Both the position numbers and the translations under genes were made by a program. Positions 7,825-15,438 of a stretch of 64,000 bases of DNA are shown here, piece after piece. The stretch lies in assembly GCF_036240795.1 (NCBI RefSeq), contig NZ_CP108454.1, positions 3,100,001-3,164,000 on the forward strand, in the 5' to 3' direction. Numbering within the stretch: position 1 is the first letter of the stretch; each line of letters begins with the position of its first letter. Origin of the DNA: Streptomyces sp. NBC_01268. GTDB lineage: Bacteria > Actinomycetota > Actinomycetes > Streptomycetales > Streptomycetaceae. The notes under the pieces were generated by a model, which saw only the letters and a program-made list of their open reading frames with translations, ran no database searches and had not been told where the DNA came from.

Positions 7825-10251
7825 ATGTCCCCTTCATCCGGTAGGTCATCCGGTAGATCATCCAGTACGCCGCCCGGCGCGGGCGAGACCCGGTCCGCCG
7901 AGTCCTCCTGGGAGCCCAGGGACCCGACCGTCCCCGCCCCGCCCCCGTCCCGGGGGCGTCGCCCCCGCCGCCTCCTGCGGCGGCTGCTCGGGCTCTTCGT
8001 CCTCGGCGGCCTGCTGCTGCTCGGCTGCTTCGCCGCCGGCTACCTCCTCGTGGACATCCCGCCCGCCAACGCCACGGCGGTCGCCCAGTCCAACCTGTTC
8101 CTGTACCGCGACGGCAGCCAGATCGCCCGCGACGGCGAGGTCGACCGGGAGAACGTGAGCCTGGCGCGGGTCCCGGCCGCGGTCCAGCACGCCGTGCTGG
8201 CCGCCGAGGACCGCGACTTCCACACCTCGCCCGCGGTGGACCCCCGGGCCATGGTCCGCGCCACCTGGAACACCCTCACCGGCAAGGGCCGCCAGTCCGG
8301 CTCGACCATCACCCAGCAGTACGTCAAGAACTACTACCTGGGCCAGGAGCAGACCCTCACCCGCAAGGCGAAGGAGTTCTTCATCGCGATCAAGCTGGGC
8401 CGCGAGAAGAGCAAGGGGGAGATCCTGGAGGGGTACCTGAACACCAGCTACTTCGGGCGCAACGCCTACGGGATCCAGGCCGCCGCCCGGGCCTACTACG
8501 GCAAGGACGCCAAGGACCTGGACGCCTCCGAGGGCGCGTACCTCGCCTCGCTGCTCAACGCGCCCAACGCGTACGACGTCGCGGCCCACCCCGAGAACCG
8601 GCCGCGCGCGCTCGCCCGCTGGCGGTACGTCCTGGACGGCATGGTCAAGGAGGGCTGGCTGCCCCCCGGCGCCCGCGCCACCGCCGCCTTCCCCACCCCG
8701 CAGCCGGTCCGGCCCTCGGCCGGTCTCTCCGGGCAGCGCGGCTACCTCGTGCAGGCGGTGGAGCAGTACCTGACCGAGCGCGGGATCGTCGACGAGAAGA
8801 CCCTGGCCGCCGGCGGCTTCCGGATCACCACCACCCTGGACCGGGACAAGCAGGACGCCTTCGTGCAGGCCGTCGACGAGCACGTGAACACGAAGCTGGA
8901 CCCGGCGCGCAACCCGGCCGACCGGTACGTACGGGTCGGGGGCGCGGCCGTCGAACCGGCGAGCGGCCGGGTCGTCGCCCTCTACGGGGGCATCGACTAC
9001 ACCCGGCAGTTCGTCAACAACGCCACCCGCCGCGACTACCAGGTCGGCTCCACCTTCAAGCCCTTCGTCCTCGCCGCGGCACTCCAGCACGGCGCGCTGA
9101 CCCAGGAGGGTGAACGGATCACGCCGAACACCTACTACGACGGCGACAACCGGCGGCCCGTGCAGGGGTGGAACGGGACCTTCTACGACCCGGCCAACGA
9201 GGACGACACCAGCTACGGCGACATCACCGTGCGGTCCGCCACCGACCGTTCGGTGAACGCCGTGTACGCGCAGATGGCCGTGGACGTCGGCCCGGGGCGG
9301 GTCCGCGAGGCCGCGGTCGCGCTCGGCCTGCCGGGGAACACCCCGGACCTCACCTCCTCCCCCTCCATCGCGCTCGGCCCGGCCACGGCGAGCGTCCTGG
9401 ACCTGGCGCAGGCGTACGCGACGCTCGCCAACCACGGCTCCCACGGCACGTACACCCTGGTCGAGCGGGTCGCCCGGGACGGGGAGGAGCTGGAGCTGCC
9501 CGGCGCGGCGGGTCCGGAAGGGGCGCGCGTGGCGATCGGCCGCGAGGCGGCCGACACGACGACGTCCGTGCTGCGGAGCGTCGTCCAGGGCGGCACCGGC
9601 ACGGCGGCCCTCGCGGCCGGGCGGCCGGCGGCGGGCAAGACGGGCACGGCGGAGGACGACAAGGCGGCCTGGTTCGCCGGCTACACCCCCGAGCTCGCGA
9701 CGGTGGTGGCGATGATGGGCCAGGACCCGGAGTCGGGCCGGCAGGAACCGCTGTACGGGGCGCTGGGCCAGCCCCGGATCAACGGGGGCGGGGCGCCCGC
9801 CGAGATCTGGGGCCAGTTCACCCGGGAGGCGCTCGCGGACGTCGCGCCGAAGGAGTTCGACCTGCGCCTCCTGGAGGGCGCGGAGGAGCTGCCGGCGGTG
9901 CCGCCGGCGCCGGACCTCCCGGACGGTGCGCAAGGCTTCGAGGGGCCGGGCGCGGCCGACCGCAGGCACCCGCGCTGGCCCGCGGCGCCGAGGGGCGGGG
10001 CGGGGCAGGGGCGGGAGCCGGTGCGGGAGTCCTTGCGGGAGTCCGTACGGGAGACGATGCGGGAGTCCGTACGGGAGCCTCTGAGCGAGCCGGTACGGGA
10101 GCCCGCGCGGGCGCCCGTACCGGAGCCCGCGCGCGAGCCGGTACGGGAACCCGTACCGCTTCCCGTACGGGAGGCGGACCCGGTGCCGACCGGCCCGGGG
10201 GCCGTGCCGGAACCGGCTCCGCCGCGGGTCAGTGACCCGAGGTGGCCTTGA
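7825..10251 (+). CDS. Class A penicillin-binding protein (glycosyltransferase/transpeptidase)
   Basis: This 808-residue bifunctional enzyme polymerises and cross-links peptidoglycan outside the membrane. It has a proline- and arginine-rich cytoplasmic N-terminus and one membrane helix (about residues 53-74). The GT51 glycosyltransferase follows, with catalytic Glu129 in AAEDRDF and the QSGSTITQQ motif near 157-165. The transpeptidase has STFK at S409, SVN at 476 and KTG at 605. The last 90 residues are a repetitive tail of REPVRES-type units. The start is ATG 7825, with weak AGGA. Its 3' end overlaps the convergent sugE gene by 23 bases. Confidence 0.93.
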   Translation: MSPSSGRSSGRSSSTPPGAGETRSAESSWEPRDPTVPAPPPSRGRRPRRLLRRLLGLFVLGGLLLLGCFAAGYLLVDIPPANATAVAQSNLFLYRDGSQIARDGEVDRENVSLARVPAAVQHAVLAAEDRDFHTSPAVDPRAMVRATWNTLTGKGRQSGSTITQQYVKNYYLGQEQTLTRKAKEFFIAIKLGREKSKGEILEGYLNTSYFGRNAYGIQAAARAYYGKDAKDLDASEGAYLASLLNAPNAYDVAAHPENRPRALARWRYVLDGMVKEGWLPPGARATAAFPTPQPVRPSAGLSGQRGYLVQAVEQYLTERGIVDEKTLAAGGFRITTTLDRDKQDAFVQAVDEHVNTKLDPARNPADRYVRVGGAAVEPASGRVVALYGGIDYTRQFVNNATRRDYQVGSTFKPFVLAAALQHGALTQEGERITPNTYYDGDNRRPVQGWNGTFYDPANEDDTSYGDITVRSATDRSVNAVYAQMAVDVGPGRVREAAVALGLPGNTPDLTSSPSIALGPATASVLDLAQAYATLANHGSHGTYTLVERVARDGEELELPGAAGPEGARVAIGREAADTTTSVLRSVVQGGTGTAALAAGRPAAGKTGTAEDDKAAWFAGYTPELATVVAMMGQDPESGRQEPLYGALGQPRINGGGAPAEIWGQFTREALADVAPKEFDLRLLEGAEELPAVPPAPDLPDGAQGFEGPGAADRRHPRWPAAPRGGAGQGREPVRESLRESVRETMRESVREPLSEPVREPARAPVPEPAREPVREPVPLPVREADPVPTGPGAVPEPAPPRVSDPRWP
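10019..10175. repeat. Low-complexity repeats in the PBP tail
   Basis: Repeats of CGGGAG(T/C)CCGTA-type units encode a Pro-Val-Arg-Glu tail of the penicillin-binding protein. The tail is outside both catalytic domains and would lie on the outer face of the membrane. Copy number could vary by replication slippage. Confidence 0.6.
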
Positions 10252-10549
10252 GGCCCACCACGGCCACCAGCAGCAGACAGACGAAGAAGATGCGGGCGGC
10301 GGTCGCCGGTTCACCGAGCACCACCATGCCGAACACCGCCGCGCCGGCCGCGCCGATGCCCACCCAGACGCCGTACGCCGTGCCGATCGGCAGGGTCTTG
10401 GCGGCCTGCGAGAGCAGCAGCATCGAGGCGACGATCCCGGCGCCCGTGAAGACGCTCGGCCAGAGACGGGTGAAGCCCTCGGTGTACTTCATGCCGATCG
10501 ACCAGCCGACCTCGATAAGACCGGCGACGATGAGAAGGACCCAGGCCAT
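10229..10549 (-). CDS. sugE: SugE/Gdx-type SMR guanidinium exporter
   Basis: The 106-residue, four-helix small multidrug resistance protein starts MAWVLLIVAGLIEVGWSIGM, a start typical of the SugE/Gdx branch that exports guanidinium in exchange for protons. The membrane-embedded glutamate is E13 in LIEVGWS. ATG 10549 is chosen over the upstream in-frame ATG because GGAGGTG lies 10 bases before it and SMR proteins begin here. The guanidine-III riboswitch just upstream supports guanidinium as substrate. It acts as a dimer in the inner membrane. Confidence 0.93.
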   Translation of the reverse strand: MAWVLLIVAGLIEVGWSIGMKYTEGFTRLWPSVFTGAGIVASMLLLSQAAKTLPIGTAYGVWVGIGAAGAAVFGMVVLGEPATAARIFFVCLLLVAVVGLKATSGH

Positions 10550-10583
10550 GACGACGAACACCTCCGCGAGACGGATCAACAGG

Positions 10584-10630
10584 GGTGCGTCGTCTTGTCG
10601 TGTAACCCGGTACGGCGCGTCTCGTCGGGT
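10584..10630 (-). promoter_or_regulatory. Guanidine-III riboswitch (ykkC-III)
   Basis: Read on the minus strand, the leader contains CCCGACGAGACGCGCCGTAC followed by CGGGTTACACGACAAGACGACGC. This matches the class III guanidine aptamer as I remember it from Thermobifida: GACGAG, GCGCCGUACC, and ACAAGACG forming the pseudoknot. It sits about 35 bases before the sugE start and its ribosome binding site. It is therefore likely to control sugE translation in response to guanidine. Confidence 0.88.
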
Positions 10631-10658
10631 GCCCTCAGCTTAGCAAAGGGAAGGCAAA

Positions 10659-10686
10659 AGGCCTGGTGACACCGGTCACCAGGCCT
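10659..10686 (-). terminator. Rho-independent terminator after the GroES-like gene
   Basis: A perfect 12-bp stem (AGGCCTGGTGAC / GTCACCAGGCCT) with a 4-base loop is followed on the minus strand by TTTTGCC. It ends the GroES-like gene transcript before the sugE riboswitch. Confidence 0.8.
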
Positions 10687-10722
10687 CGGGGCGGAACTAC
10701 CGGCCGACGCGGCGGGCCACGG

Positions 10723-11061
10723 CTACAGGTACAGCCCCGTCGAGTCGGACTGCCCCTGGAAGCGGTCGGCGGCGACCGCGTGCAGGTCCCGCTCGCGCAT
10801 CAGGACGTACGCGACGCCCCGCACCTCGACCTCGGCGCGGTCCTCGGGGTCGTACAGGACCCGGTCGCCGATCTCGACGGTCCGGACGTTCTGTCCGACC
10901 GCGACCACCTCGGCCCAGGCCAGCCGGCGGCCGACGGCCGCGGTCGCCGGAATGAGGATGCCGCCGCCCGAGCGCCGTTCCCCTTCTGGGGTGTCGGTAC
11001 GGACCAGGACCCGGTCGTGGAGCATCCGGATGGGCAGCTTGTCGTGGGTGTTGTCGCTCAC
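10723..11061 (-). CDS. GroES-like co-chaperonin family protein
   Basis: The 112-residue protein has the GroES beta-barrel pattern: MLHDRVLVRTDTPEGERRSGGGILIPATA near residues 13-40, with the mobile-loop region, then GDRVLYDP and a C-terminal strand. It is not next to groEL and is more divergent than canonical GroES, so it is better called a GroES-like protein that may serve as an alternative co-chaperonin. It begins at ATG 11061. The next gene upstream on this strand is the DUF3618 gene, 67 bases away, so the two may share a transcript. Confidence 0.82.
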   Translation of the reverse strand: MSDNTHDKLPIRMLHDRVLVRTDTPEGERRSGGGILIPATAAVGRRLAWAEVVAVGQNVRTVEIGDRVLYDPEDRAEVEVRGVAYVLMRERDLHAVAADRFQGQSDSTGLYL

Positions 11062-11128
11062 GACTCGAACCTACCTGCCCCGGCGTGTCGCCCGTACCCG
11101 GGCCGGGCCGGCCGGGGCGCTCCCGCCC

Positions 11129-11449
11129 TCAGTGCCGGCCCTTGCGGGCGGACGCGGCGATCAGTCCGACGACCGCGACGGCCACCAGCGCCACCGGCAC
11201 CACGCGCTCCAGTCGGGGCGCGCCGTCCTCGTCGGTGAAGCGGGCCTTCACGTCGGACACGACGCGGTTGACCGCGACGAAGGCGCGCCCGGCGGTGTGG
11301 TCGACCGTGGCGGCGACCTTCGCCTTCGCGTCGCCGATGATCGTCTTCGGGTGCACCCGAATGCCGATCTCGTCGAGGGTGACGGCGAGCTGCTCGCGTC
11401 GGCGGACGATGTCCGCCTCGATCTGCGCAGGGGTCCTGGCGTCCGACAC
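11129..11449 (-). CDS. DUF3618 domain membrane protein
   Basis: The 106-residue protein begins with the DUF3618 signature (ARTPAQIEADIVRRREQLAVTLDEI, broken by convention after 20 residues: ARTPAQIEADIVRRREQLAV). It ends with a single membrane helix (VVPVALVAVAVVGLIAASA) and a basic tip. The role is unknown; the family is common in actinobacteria as a small anchored helical protein. GTG 11449 is chosen because GGAGG sits 7 bases before it and the domain starts at once. The frame stays open upstream across the bcp gene without meaning. Confidence 0.85.
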   Translation of the reverse strand: MSDARTPAQIEADIVRRREQLAVTLDEIGIRVHPKTIIGDAKAKVAATVDHTAGRAFVAVNRVVSDVKARFTDEDGAPRLERVVPVALVAVAVVGLIAASARKGRH

Positions 11450-11591
11450 TGCGCTGCCTCCGTAGTCGTGTACCGGCGAGTACCGGCGTGTTCCGGTCGT
11501 CGACGGACAGTCTGTCAGCTTCCTTGCCCGCGGGTCGTCCCCGACCCCCATTAGGCTCTGAACGCGTACGCGAACATTCCCGAGGAGAGCC

Positions 11592-12059
11592 ATGAGCGAG
11601 CGACTGCAGCCCGGCGACACCGCCCCCGCCTTCACCCTTCCCGACGCGGACGGCAACGAGGTCTCCCTCGCGGACCACAAGGGCCGCAAGGTCATCGTCT
11701 ACTTCTACCCGGCCGCCCTGACCCCCGGCTGCACCAAGCAGGCCTGCGACTTCACGGACAACCTGGAGCTGCTGGCCGGTGCGGGCTACGACGTCATCGG
11801 CGTGTCCCCGGACAAGCCGGAGAAGCTGGCGAAGTTCCGCGACAAGGAGAACCTGAAGGTCACACTGGTCGGCGACCCGGAGAAGCAGGTCCTGGAGGCG
11901 TACGGCGCCTTCGGCGAGAAGAAGCTGTACGGCAAGGTCGTGACCGGCGTGATCCGGTCGACCGTCGTCGTCGACGAGGAGGGCAAGGTCGAGCGCGCCC
12001 TCTACAACGTGAAGGCGACCGGCCACGTCGCCAAGATCATCAAGGACCTGGGGATCTGA
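11592..12059 (+). CDS. bcp: Thiol peroxidase of the Bcp/PrxQ family
   Basis: The 155-residue peroxiredoxin reduces hydrogen peroxide and organic peroxides in the cytoplasm using thioredoxin-type donors. The peroxidatic cysteine is C47 in LTPGCTKQACDF and a resolving cysteine C52 lies five residues later, as in the atypical two-cysteine Bcp group. The thioredoxin-like fold is clear (VIVYFYP, VIGVSPDKPEKLAKF). ATG 11592 has GAGGAG just upstream. The gene is followed by a strong terminator. Confidence 0.95.
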   Translation: MSERLQPGDTAPAFTLPDADGNEVSLADHKGRKVIVYFYPAALTPGCTKQACDFTDNLELLAGAGYDVIGVSPDKPEKLAKFRDKENLKVTLVGDPEKQVLEAYGAFGEKKLYGKVVTGVIRSTVVVDEEGKVERALYNVKATGHVAKIIKDLGI

Positions 12060-12074
12060 ACCCGGCCCTGGACC

Positions 12075-12125
12075 ACGGAACGGCCCGCACAGCTTCCCGT
12101 CCGGAAGCGGTGCGGGCCGTTCCGT
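12075..12125 (+). terminator. Terminator downstream of bcp
   Basis: A 16-bp stem (ACGGAACGGCCCGCAC with GTGCGGGCCGTTCCGT) encloses a second small hairpin (CTTCC-CGTCC-GGAAG). No long T-run follows, as is usual in Streptomyces. Confidence 0.75.
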
Positions 12126-12198
12126 ATCTCGCACGCGACATGACGTGACCGTCCGATGAGCGGTTCGTTGACCTGTGCGAGACCAGAAGGGGGGCTCG

Positions 12199-12852
12199 AT
12201 GGGCACGAGCGCGTTTCCGAAGGAACGGCTGGAGGCGGCGGCACAGGGGGCACGCACGCTGTCAGAGGCGCTGAGGCGACTGGGCCTGGATCCGCAGAGC
12301 CCGACGCGGAGGTACGTGCGCGAGCGGCTGCGGAGGCTGGGGGTGGACGTGTCGCACTTCGAGCGGGAGGGGGTGCGGTGGACGCGGGAGGTGCTGGAGC
12401 CCGTCGTGGCCCTGTCCACGAGCGTGAACGACGTCGTCCGCCGGCTTGGCCTCGACTCGGTCGGCGGCCATCAGGCCCACATCGCGCGCCGCATCGAGGT
12501 CTGCGGCATCGACACCTCGCACTTCAGACCCGCGGCCCGGGCAAAGGGCGCGGGGTCCGCTCCGCGCCGCAGGACCGCGGCGGAGATCCTCGTGAGGGAC
12601 GTGTCACCGCATCCGACACGGGTGCCGAGCTCCCGGCTCAAGCGGGCGATGCGCGAGGCGGGCCTGGAGGAACGCTGCGCGCTCTGCGGAGTCGAGGCGG
12701 TCTGGATGGGCGAACCGCTTCCCTTGGAGGTCGACCACATCGACGGCGACTGGCGGGACAACCGGCGCGGTAACCTGCGGCTGCTCTGCCCGAACTGCCA
12801 CTCCACGACGGACACCTACCGGGGGCGCGGCAAGAGGCGGCGGGCTTCATGA
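12199..12852 (+). CDS. HNH endonuclease with duplicated DNA-recognition repeat
   Basis: The 217-residue protein has a C-terminal HNH nuclease domain: zinc cysteines C160/C163 and C197/C200, the LEVDHIDGD core with D179-H180, N192, and H201. The first 110 residues hold two copies of a 35-residue motif (LRRLGLD...RRLGVDVSHF and VRRLGLD...GIDTSHF) that looks like a DNA-recognition repeat. ATG 12199 follows AAGGGGGG. The stop overlaps the next gene's ATG by four bases (ATGA), so the two are translationally coupled. It could be a homing-type or defence nuclease; no intron or phage gene is visible. Confidence 0.85.
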   Translation: MGTSAFPKERLEAAAQGARTLSEALRRLGLDPQSPTRRYVRERLRRLGVDVSHFEREGVRWTREVLEPVVALSTSVNDVVRRLGLDSVGGHQAHIARRIEVCGIDTSHFRPAARAKGAGSAPRRRTAAEILVRDVSPHPTRVPSSRLKRAMREAGLEERCALCGVEAVWMGEPLPLEVDHIDGDWRDNRRGNLRLLCPNCHSTTDTYRGRGKRRRAS

Positions 12853-13355
12853 CGGGCGGCAGGCTCTCCGCCCGAGAGCGCCCGAGCGCCCGCGAGGTGG
12901 AGGCGGCGGTCGCCGCGTCGCTCTCCGTCAGAGAGACGCTGGGCCGCCTGGGCCGTGCGGACAACGGCGCCCAGCGGGCGAACCTGCGCCGCTGGATCGC
13001 CGACGACCGCGTCTCGACCGCACACTTCCTCGGACAGGCGCATCAGCGGGCGAAGCCGAGTCCTGCCGCCAAGCGGCCGGAGGAGGTGCTGGTGCGCCAC
13101 GGTGCCACGTATCGGACCACCACCGCGCGTCTTCGTCGCGCGCTTCGGTGCATCGGCGTGCCCGAGGAGTGCGCCCGGTGTGGTGTCGGCCCCGAGTGGC
13201 TCGGCAGGCCCATGACCCTGGAGGTCGATCACGTCAACGGCGACCGAAACGACGACCGGCGCGAGAACCTGCGGCTGCTCTGTCCCAACTGCCATGCCAT
13301 CACGAGCACCTGGTGCAGGGGAGGCAAGCGCCGGGCCGGCCGGCCGGGCCAGTAA
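12849..13355 (+). CDS. HNH endonuclease, paralogue of the preceding gene
   Basis: The 168-residue protein repeats the plan of its neighbour with only one N-terminal recognition unit (SVRETLGRLG...VSTAHF). The HNH domain has C108/C111, LEVDHVNGDRNDDRRENLRL with D127-H128, and C145/C148 in CPNCH. The start overlaps the upstream stop (ATGA). The pair sits directly before a tRNA gene, only 13 bases from it, a place favoured by mobile DNA. The two proteins are clearly duplicates, but they differ enough to suggest different targets. Confidence 0.85.
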   Translation: MTGGRLSARERPSAREVEAAVAASLSVRETLGRLGRADNGAQRANLRRWIADDRVSTAHFLGQAHQRAKPSPAAKRPEEVLVRHGATYRTTTARLRRALRCIGVPEECARCGVGPEWLGRPMTLEVDHVNGDRNDDRRENLRLLCPNCHAITSTWCRGGKRRAGRPGQ

Positions 13356-13368
13356 GGTAAGGAGCCTT

Positions 13369-13443
13369 GGGCCCGTACCCCAGCTGGCTAGAGGGCGCCG
13401 GTTTAGGTCCGGTGTGTCGTGGGTTCGAGTCCCACCGGGCCCA
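13369..13443 (+). tRNA. tRNA with UAG anticodon (Leu, CUA codon), class I shape
   Basis: A complete cloverleaf can be drawn. The acceptor is GGGCCCG/CGGGCCC (13369-13375 with 13436-13442). The D arm holds CAGCTGGCTAGAG. The anticodon stem is GCCGG/CCGGT with loop TTTAGGT and anticodon TAG at 13404-13406. The variable loop is five bases and the T arm is GTGGG-TTCGAGT-CCCAC. The discriminator is A; CCA is not encoded. A UAG anticodon reads the leucine codon CUA. Bacterial leucine tRNAs normally have a long variable arm, which is missing here, so its charging identity is uncertain. Confidence 0.88.
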
Positions 13444-13448
13444 CAGGG

Positions 13449-13479
13449 AAGGCGCGTCACCCACCGGGTGGCGCGCCTT
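13449..13479 (+). terminator. Terminator after the tRNA
   Basis: The inverted repeat AAGGCGCGTCACCC / GGGTGGCGCGCCTT with a 3-base loop is followed by TTGCC. It would end the tRNA transcript, and may also serve rdgB from the other side. Confidence 0.75.
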
Positions 13480-13490
13480 TGCCGTTCTCC

Positions 13491-14093
13491 TCAGCCCAGC
13501 AGTTCCCGCACCACCGGCGCCAGGGCCCGGAAGGCCTTGCCGCGGTGGCTGATCGCGTTCTTCTGTGCCGGTGTCAGCTCGGCGCAGGTGACCTCGTGGC
13601 CCTCCGGCTGGAGGATCGGGTCGTAGCCGAAGCCGTTGGTGCCGACGGGGGCGTGGCGCAGGGTGCCCGGCATGCGGCCCTCGACGACGCGCTCGGTGCC
13701 GTCGGGCAGGGCGAGGGCGGCGGCGCAGGCGAAGTGGGCGGCGCGGTGGGCGTCGTCGATGTCGGAGAGCTGGGCGAGCAGCAGTTCCAGGTTGGCCCGG
13801 TCGTCGCCGTGCCGGCCGGCCCAGCGGGCCGAGAAGATGCCGGGGGCGCCGTTCAGGACGTCGACACAGAGTCCGGAGTCGTCGGCGACGGCGGGCAGGC
13901 CGGTGGCCTGGGCCAGGGCGTGGGCCTTGAGGAGCGCGTTCTCGGCGAAGGTGACGCCGGTCTCCTTGACATCGGGGATCTCGGGGTAGGCGTCGGCGCC
14001 GACGAGCTCGTGGTCGAGTCCGGCGTCGGCGAGGATCGCGTGCAGTTCGGTGATCTTGCCCGCGTTGCGGGTGGCGAGGATCAGACGGGTCAT
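13491..14093 (-). CDS. rdgB: XTP/dITP diphosphatase (RdgB/HAM1)
   Basis: The 200-residue enzyme hydrolyses non-canonical purine triphosphates (dITP, XTP) to monophosphates, keeping them out of DNA and RNA. Family motifs are all present: LATRNAGKITEL at the N-terminus, FAENALLKA near residue 50, ADDSGLCVD, the SARWAG segment and TNGFGYDPI near residue 150. The size is normal. It is co-oriented with the lipoprotein gene and rph upstream; rph-rdgB pairing is common in actinobacteria. Confidence 0.96.
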   Translation of the reverse strand: MTRLILATRNAGKITELHAILADAGLDHELVGADAYPEIPDVKETGVTFAENALLKAHALAQATGLPAVADDSGLCVDVLNGAPGIFSARWAGRHGDDRANLELLLAQLSDIDDAHRAAHFACAAALALPDGTERVVEGRMPGTLRHAPVGTNGFGYDPILQPEGHEVTCAELTPAQKNAISHRGKAFRALAPVVRELLG

Positions 14094-14146
14094 GTCCCGA
14101 TTATCGGGGCCGCCGCGGTGGTGGTCCGCGGCGGCCCCGGGTCCGG

Positions 14147-14530
14147 CTAGCCCGGTGTGCAGACCTTGCCGACCTCAGCGGCCGCGTCCGTGATCGGCTT
14201 GATGTCGGGGGTCGCGTCGCCGTTCTTGACGGCCGTGCGGACGGAGTCGACGCCCTTGGTGAGGTCGTCGACCGCCTTGGACAGGTCCGCGTTGTCCGTC
14301 GTGTTCTTGAGGTTGCCCAGCTCGGTGTCGATGCTGTTCAGGGCCTCCTCGATCTGGGTCGGGTCGTTGGAGGCGCTGGAGACGGCCTGCGACAACTTGT
14401 CGACCGAGGTGGCGATGGCGTCGGCGGTCTTGACGCAGTCCATGGCCTTGTCGAGCGCACCGCAGCCGACCAGGCCGGTGAGTGCGGCGGCGGTGGCGAC
14501 GGCGAGCGCTATGGAGCGGCGGCGCTTCAA
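14147..14530 (-). CDS. Small secreted lipoprotein, helical
   Basis: The protein (127 residues from the proposed start) has a basic lipoprotein signal (KRRRSIALAVATAAALTGLVGC) with lipidation at C23. It continues as a helical, lysine/aspartate-rich mature part with heptad-like spacing (VDDLTKGVDSVRTAVKNG). I do not recognise the function. The start appears to be TTG 14530, which has GGGAGG upstream at good spacing and places the signal at the N-terminus; the frame otherwise runs far into the rph gene. It lies between rph and rdgB on the same strand. Confidence 0.75.
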   Translation of the reverse strand: MKRRRSIALAVATAAALTGLVGCGALDKAMDCVKTADAIATSVDKLSQAVSSASNDPTQIEEALNSIDTELGNLKNTTDNADLSKAVDDLTKGVDSVRTAVKNGDATPDIKPITDAAAEVGKVCTPG

Positions 14531-14619
14531 GAGTTGGGTCCTCCCCCTCGTACCTGCGTGTCTGGACGGGGCGCACGGTTCGACCCGTGCGCCCGTATCC
14601 AGACAGACGCCGGGGACCC

Positions 14620-15351
14620 TCAGAGAGTTCCTTCGAGCGCCTTGCGCTGGATCTCGGCCAGGTCGGCGCAGCCGCCGGAGGCCAGGTCGAGGAGGGCGTT
14701 GAGCTCCTTGCGGTCGAAGGGCTCGGCCTCGGCGGTGCCCTGGACCTCGACGAAGCGGCCGTCGCCGGTGCAGACGACGTTCATGTCGGTGTCGGCGCGG
14801 ACGTCCTCCTCGTAGCAGAGGTCGAGGAGCGGGACGCCGTCGACGATTCCGACGGAGACGGCGGAGACGGTGCCGGTGAGGGGCTTGCGGCCGGCCTTCA
14901 CCAGCTTCTTGCCCTGTGCCCAGGCGACGGCGTCGGCGAGGGCGACGTAGGCGCCGGTGATGGCGGCCGTGCGGGTGCCGCCGTCGGCCTGGAGGACGTC
15001 GCAGTCGAGGACGATGGTGTTCTCGCCGAGCGCCTTGTAGTCGATGACGGCGCGCAGCGAGCGTCCGATGAGGCGGGAGATCTCGTGGGTGCGGCCGCCG
15101 ATCTTGCCGCGCACGGACTCGCGGTCGCCGCGGGTGTTGGTGGCGCGGGGCAGCATCGAGTACTCGCCGGTGACCCAGCCCTCGCCGCTGCCCTTGCGCC
15201 AGCGCGGGACGCCCTCGGTGACGGAGGCGGTGCAGAAGACCTTCGTGTCGCCGAAGGAGACGAGGACGGAGCCCTCGGCGTGCTTGCTCCAACCGCGTTC
15301 GATGGTGACGGGGCGGAGCTGTTCGGGGGTACGGCCGTCGATACGAGACAT
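14620..15351 (-). CDS. rph: Ribonuclease PH
   Basis: The 243-residue phosphorolytic 3'-exoribonuclease trims tRNA precursors, removing nucleotides after the CCA end with phosphate as attacking group. The RNase PH signature is clear: [22 protein letters not shown] at the start, [13 protein letters not shown] near residue 63, the phosphate-binding arginines, and the [20 protein letters not shown] block (here [16 protein letters not shown]). The length is typical. It works on rRNA and tRNA ends in the cytoplasm as a hexamer of dimers. Confidence 0.96.
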   Translation of the reverse strand: MSRIDGRTPEQLRPVTIERGWSKHAEGSVLVSFGDTKVFCTASVTEGVPRWRKGSGEGWVTGEYSMLPRATNTRGDRESVRGKIGGRTHEISRLIGRSLRAVIDYKALGENTIVLDCDVLQADGGTRTAAITGAYVALADAVAWAQGKKLVKAGRKPLTGTVSAVSVGIVDGVPLLDLCYEEDVRADTDMNVVCTGDGRFVEVQGTAEAEPFDRKELNALLDLASGGCADLAEIQRKALEGTL

Positions 15352-15373
15352 GGGACGAGCGTAGCCGTACCTG

Positions 15374-15411
15374 ACGAAGGGCCCGTTCCCCTGCCGGAAC
15401 GGGCCCTTCGT
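15374..15411 (-). terminator. Terminator downstream of nagF
   Basis: A perfect 16-bp stem (ACGAAGGGCCCGTTCC with GGAACGGGCCCTTCGT) encloses a 6-base loop. It separates nagF from rph, both on the minus strand. Confidence 0.8.
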
Positions 15412-15438
15412 CGATGTGTCAGTCGCGGGGGCGACCGC

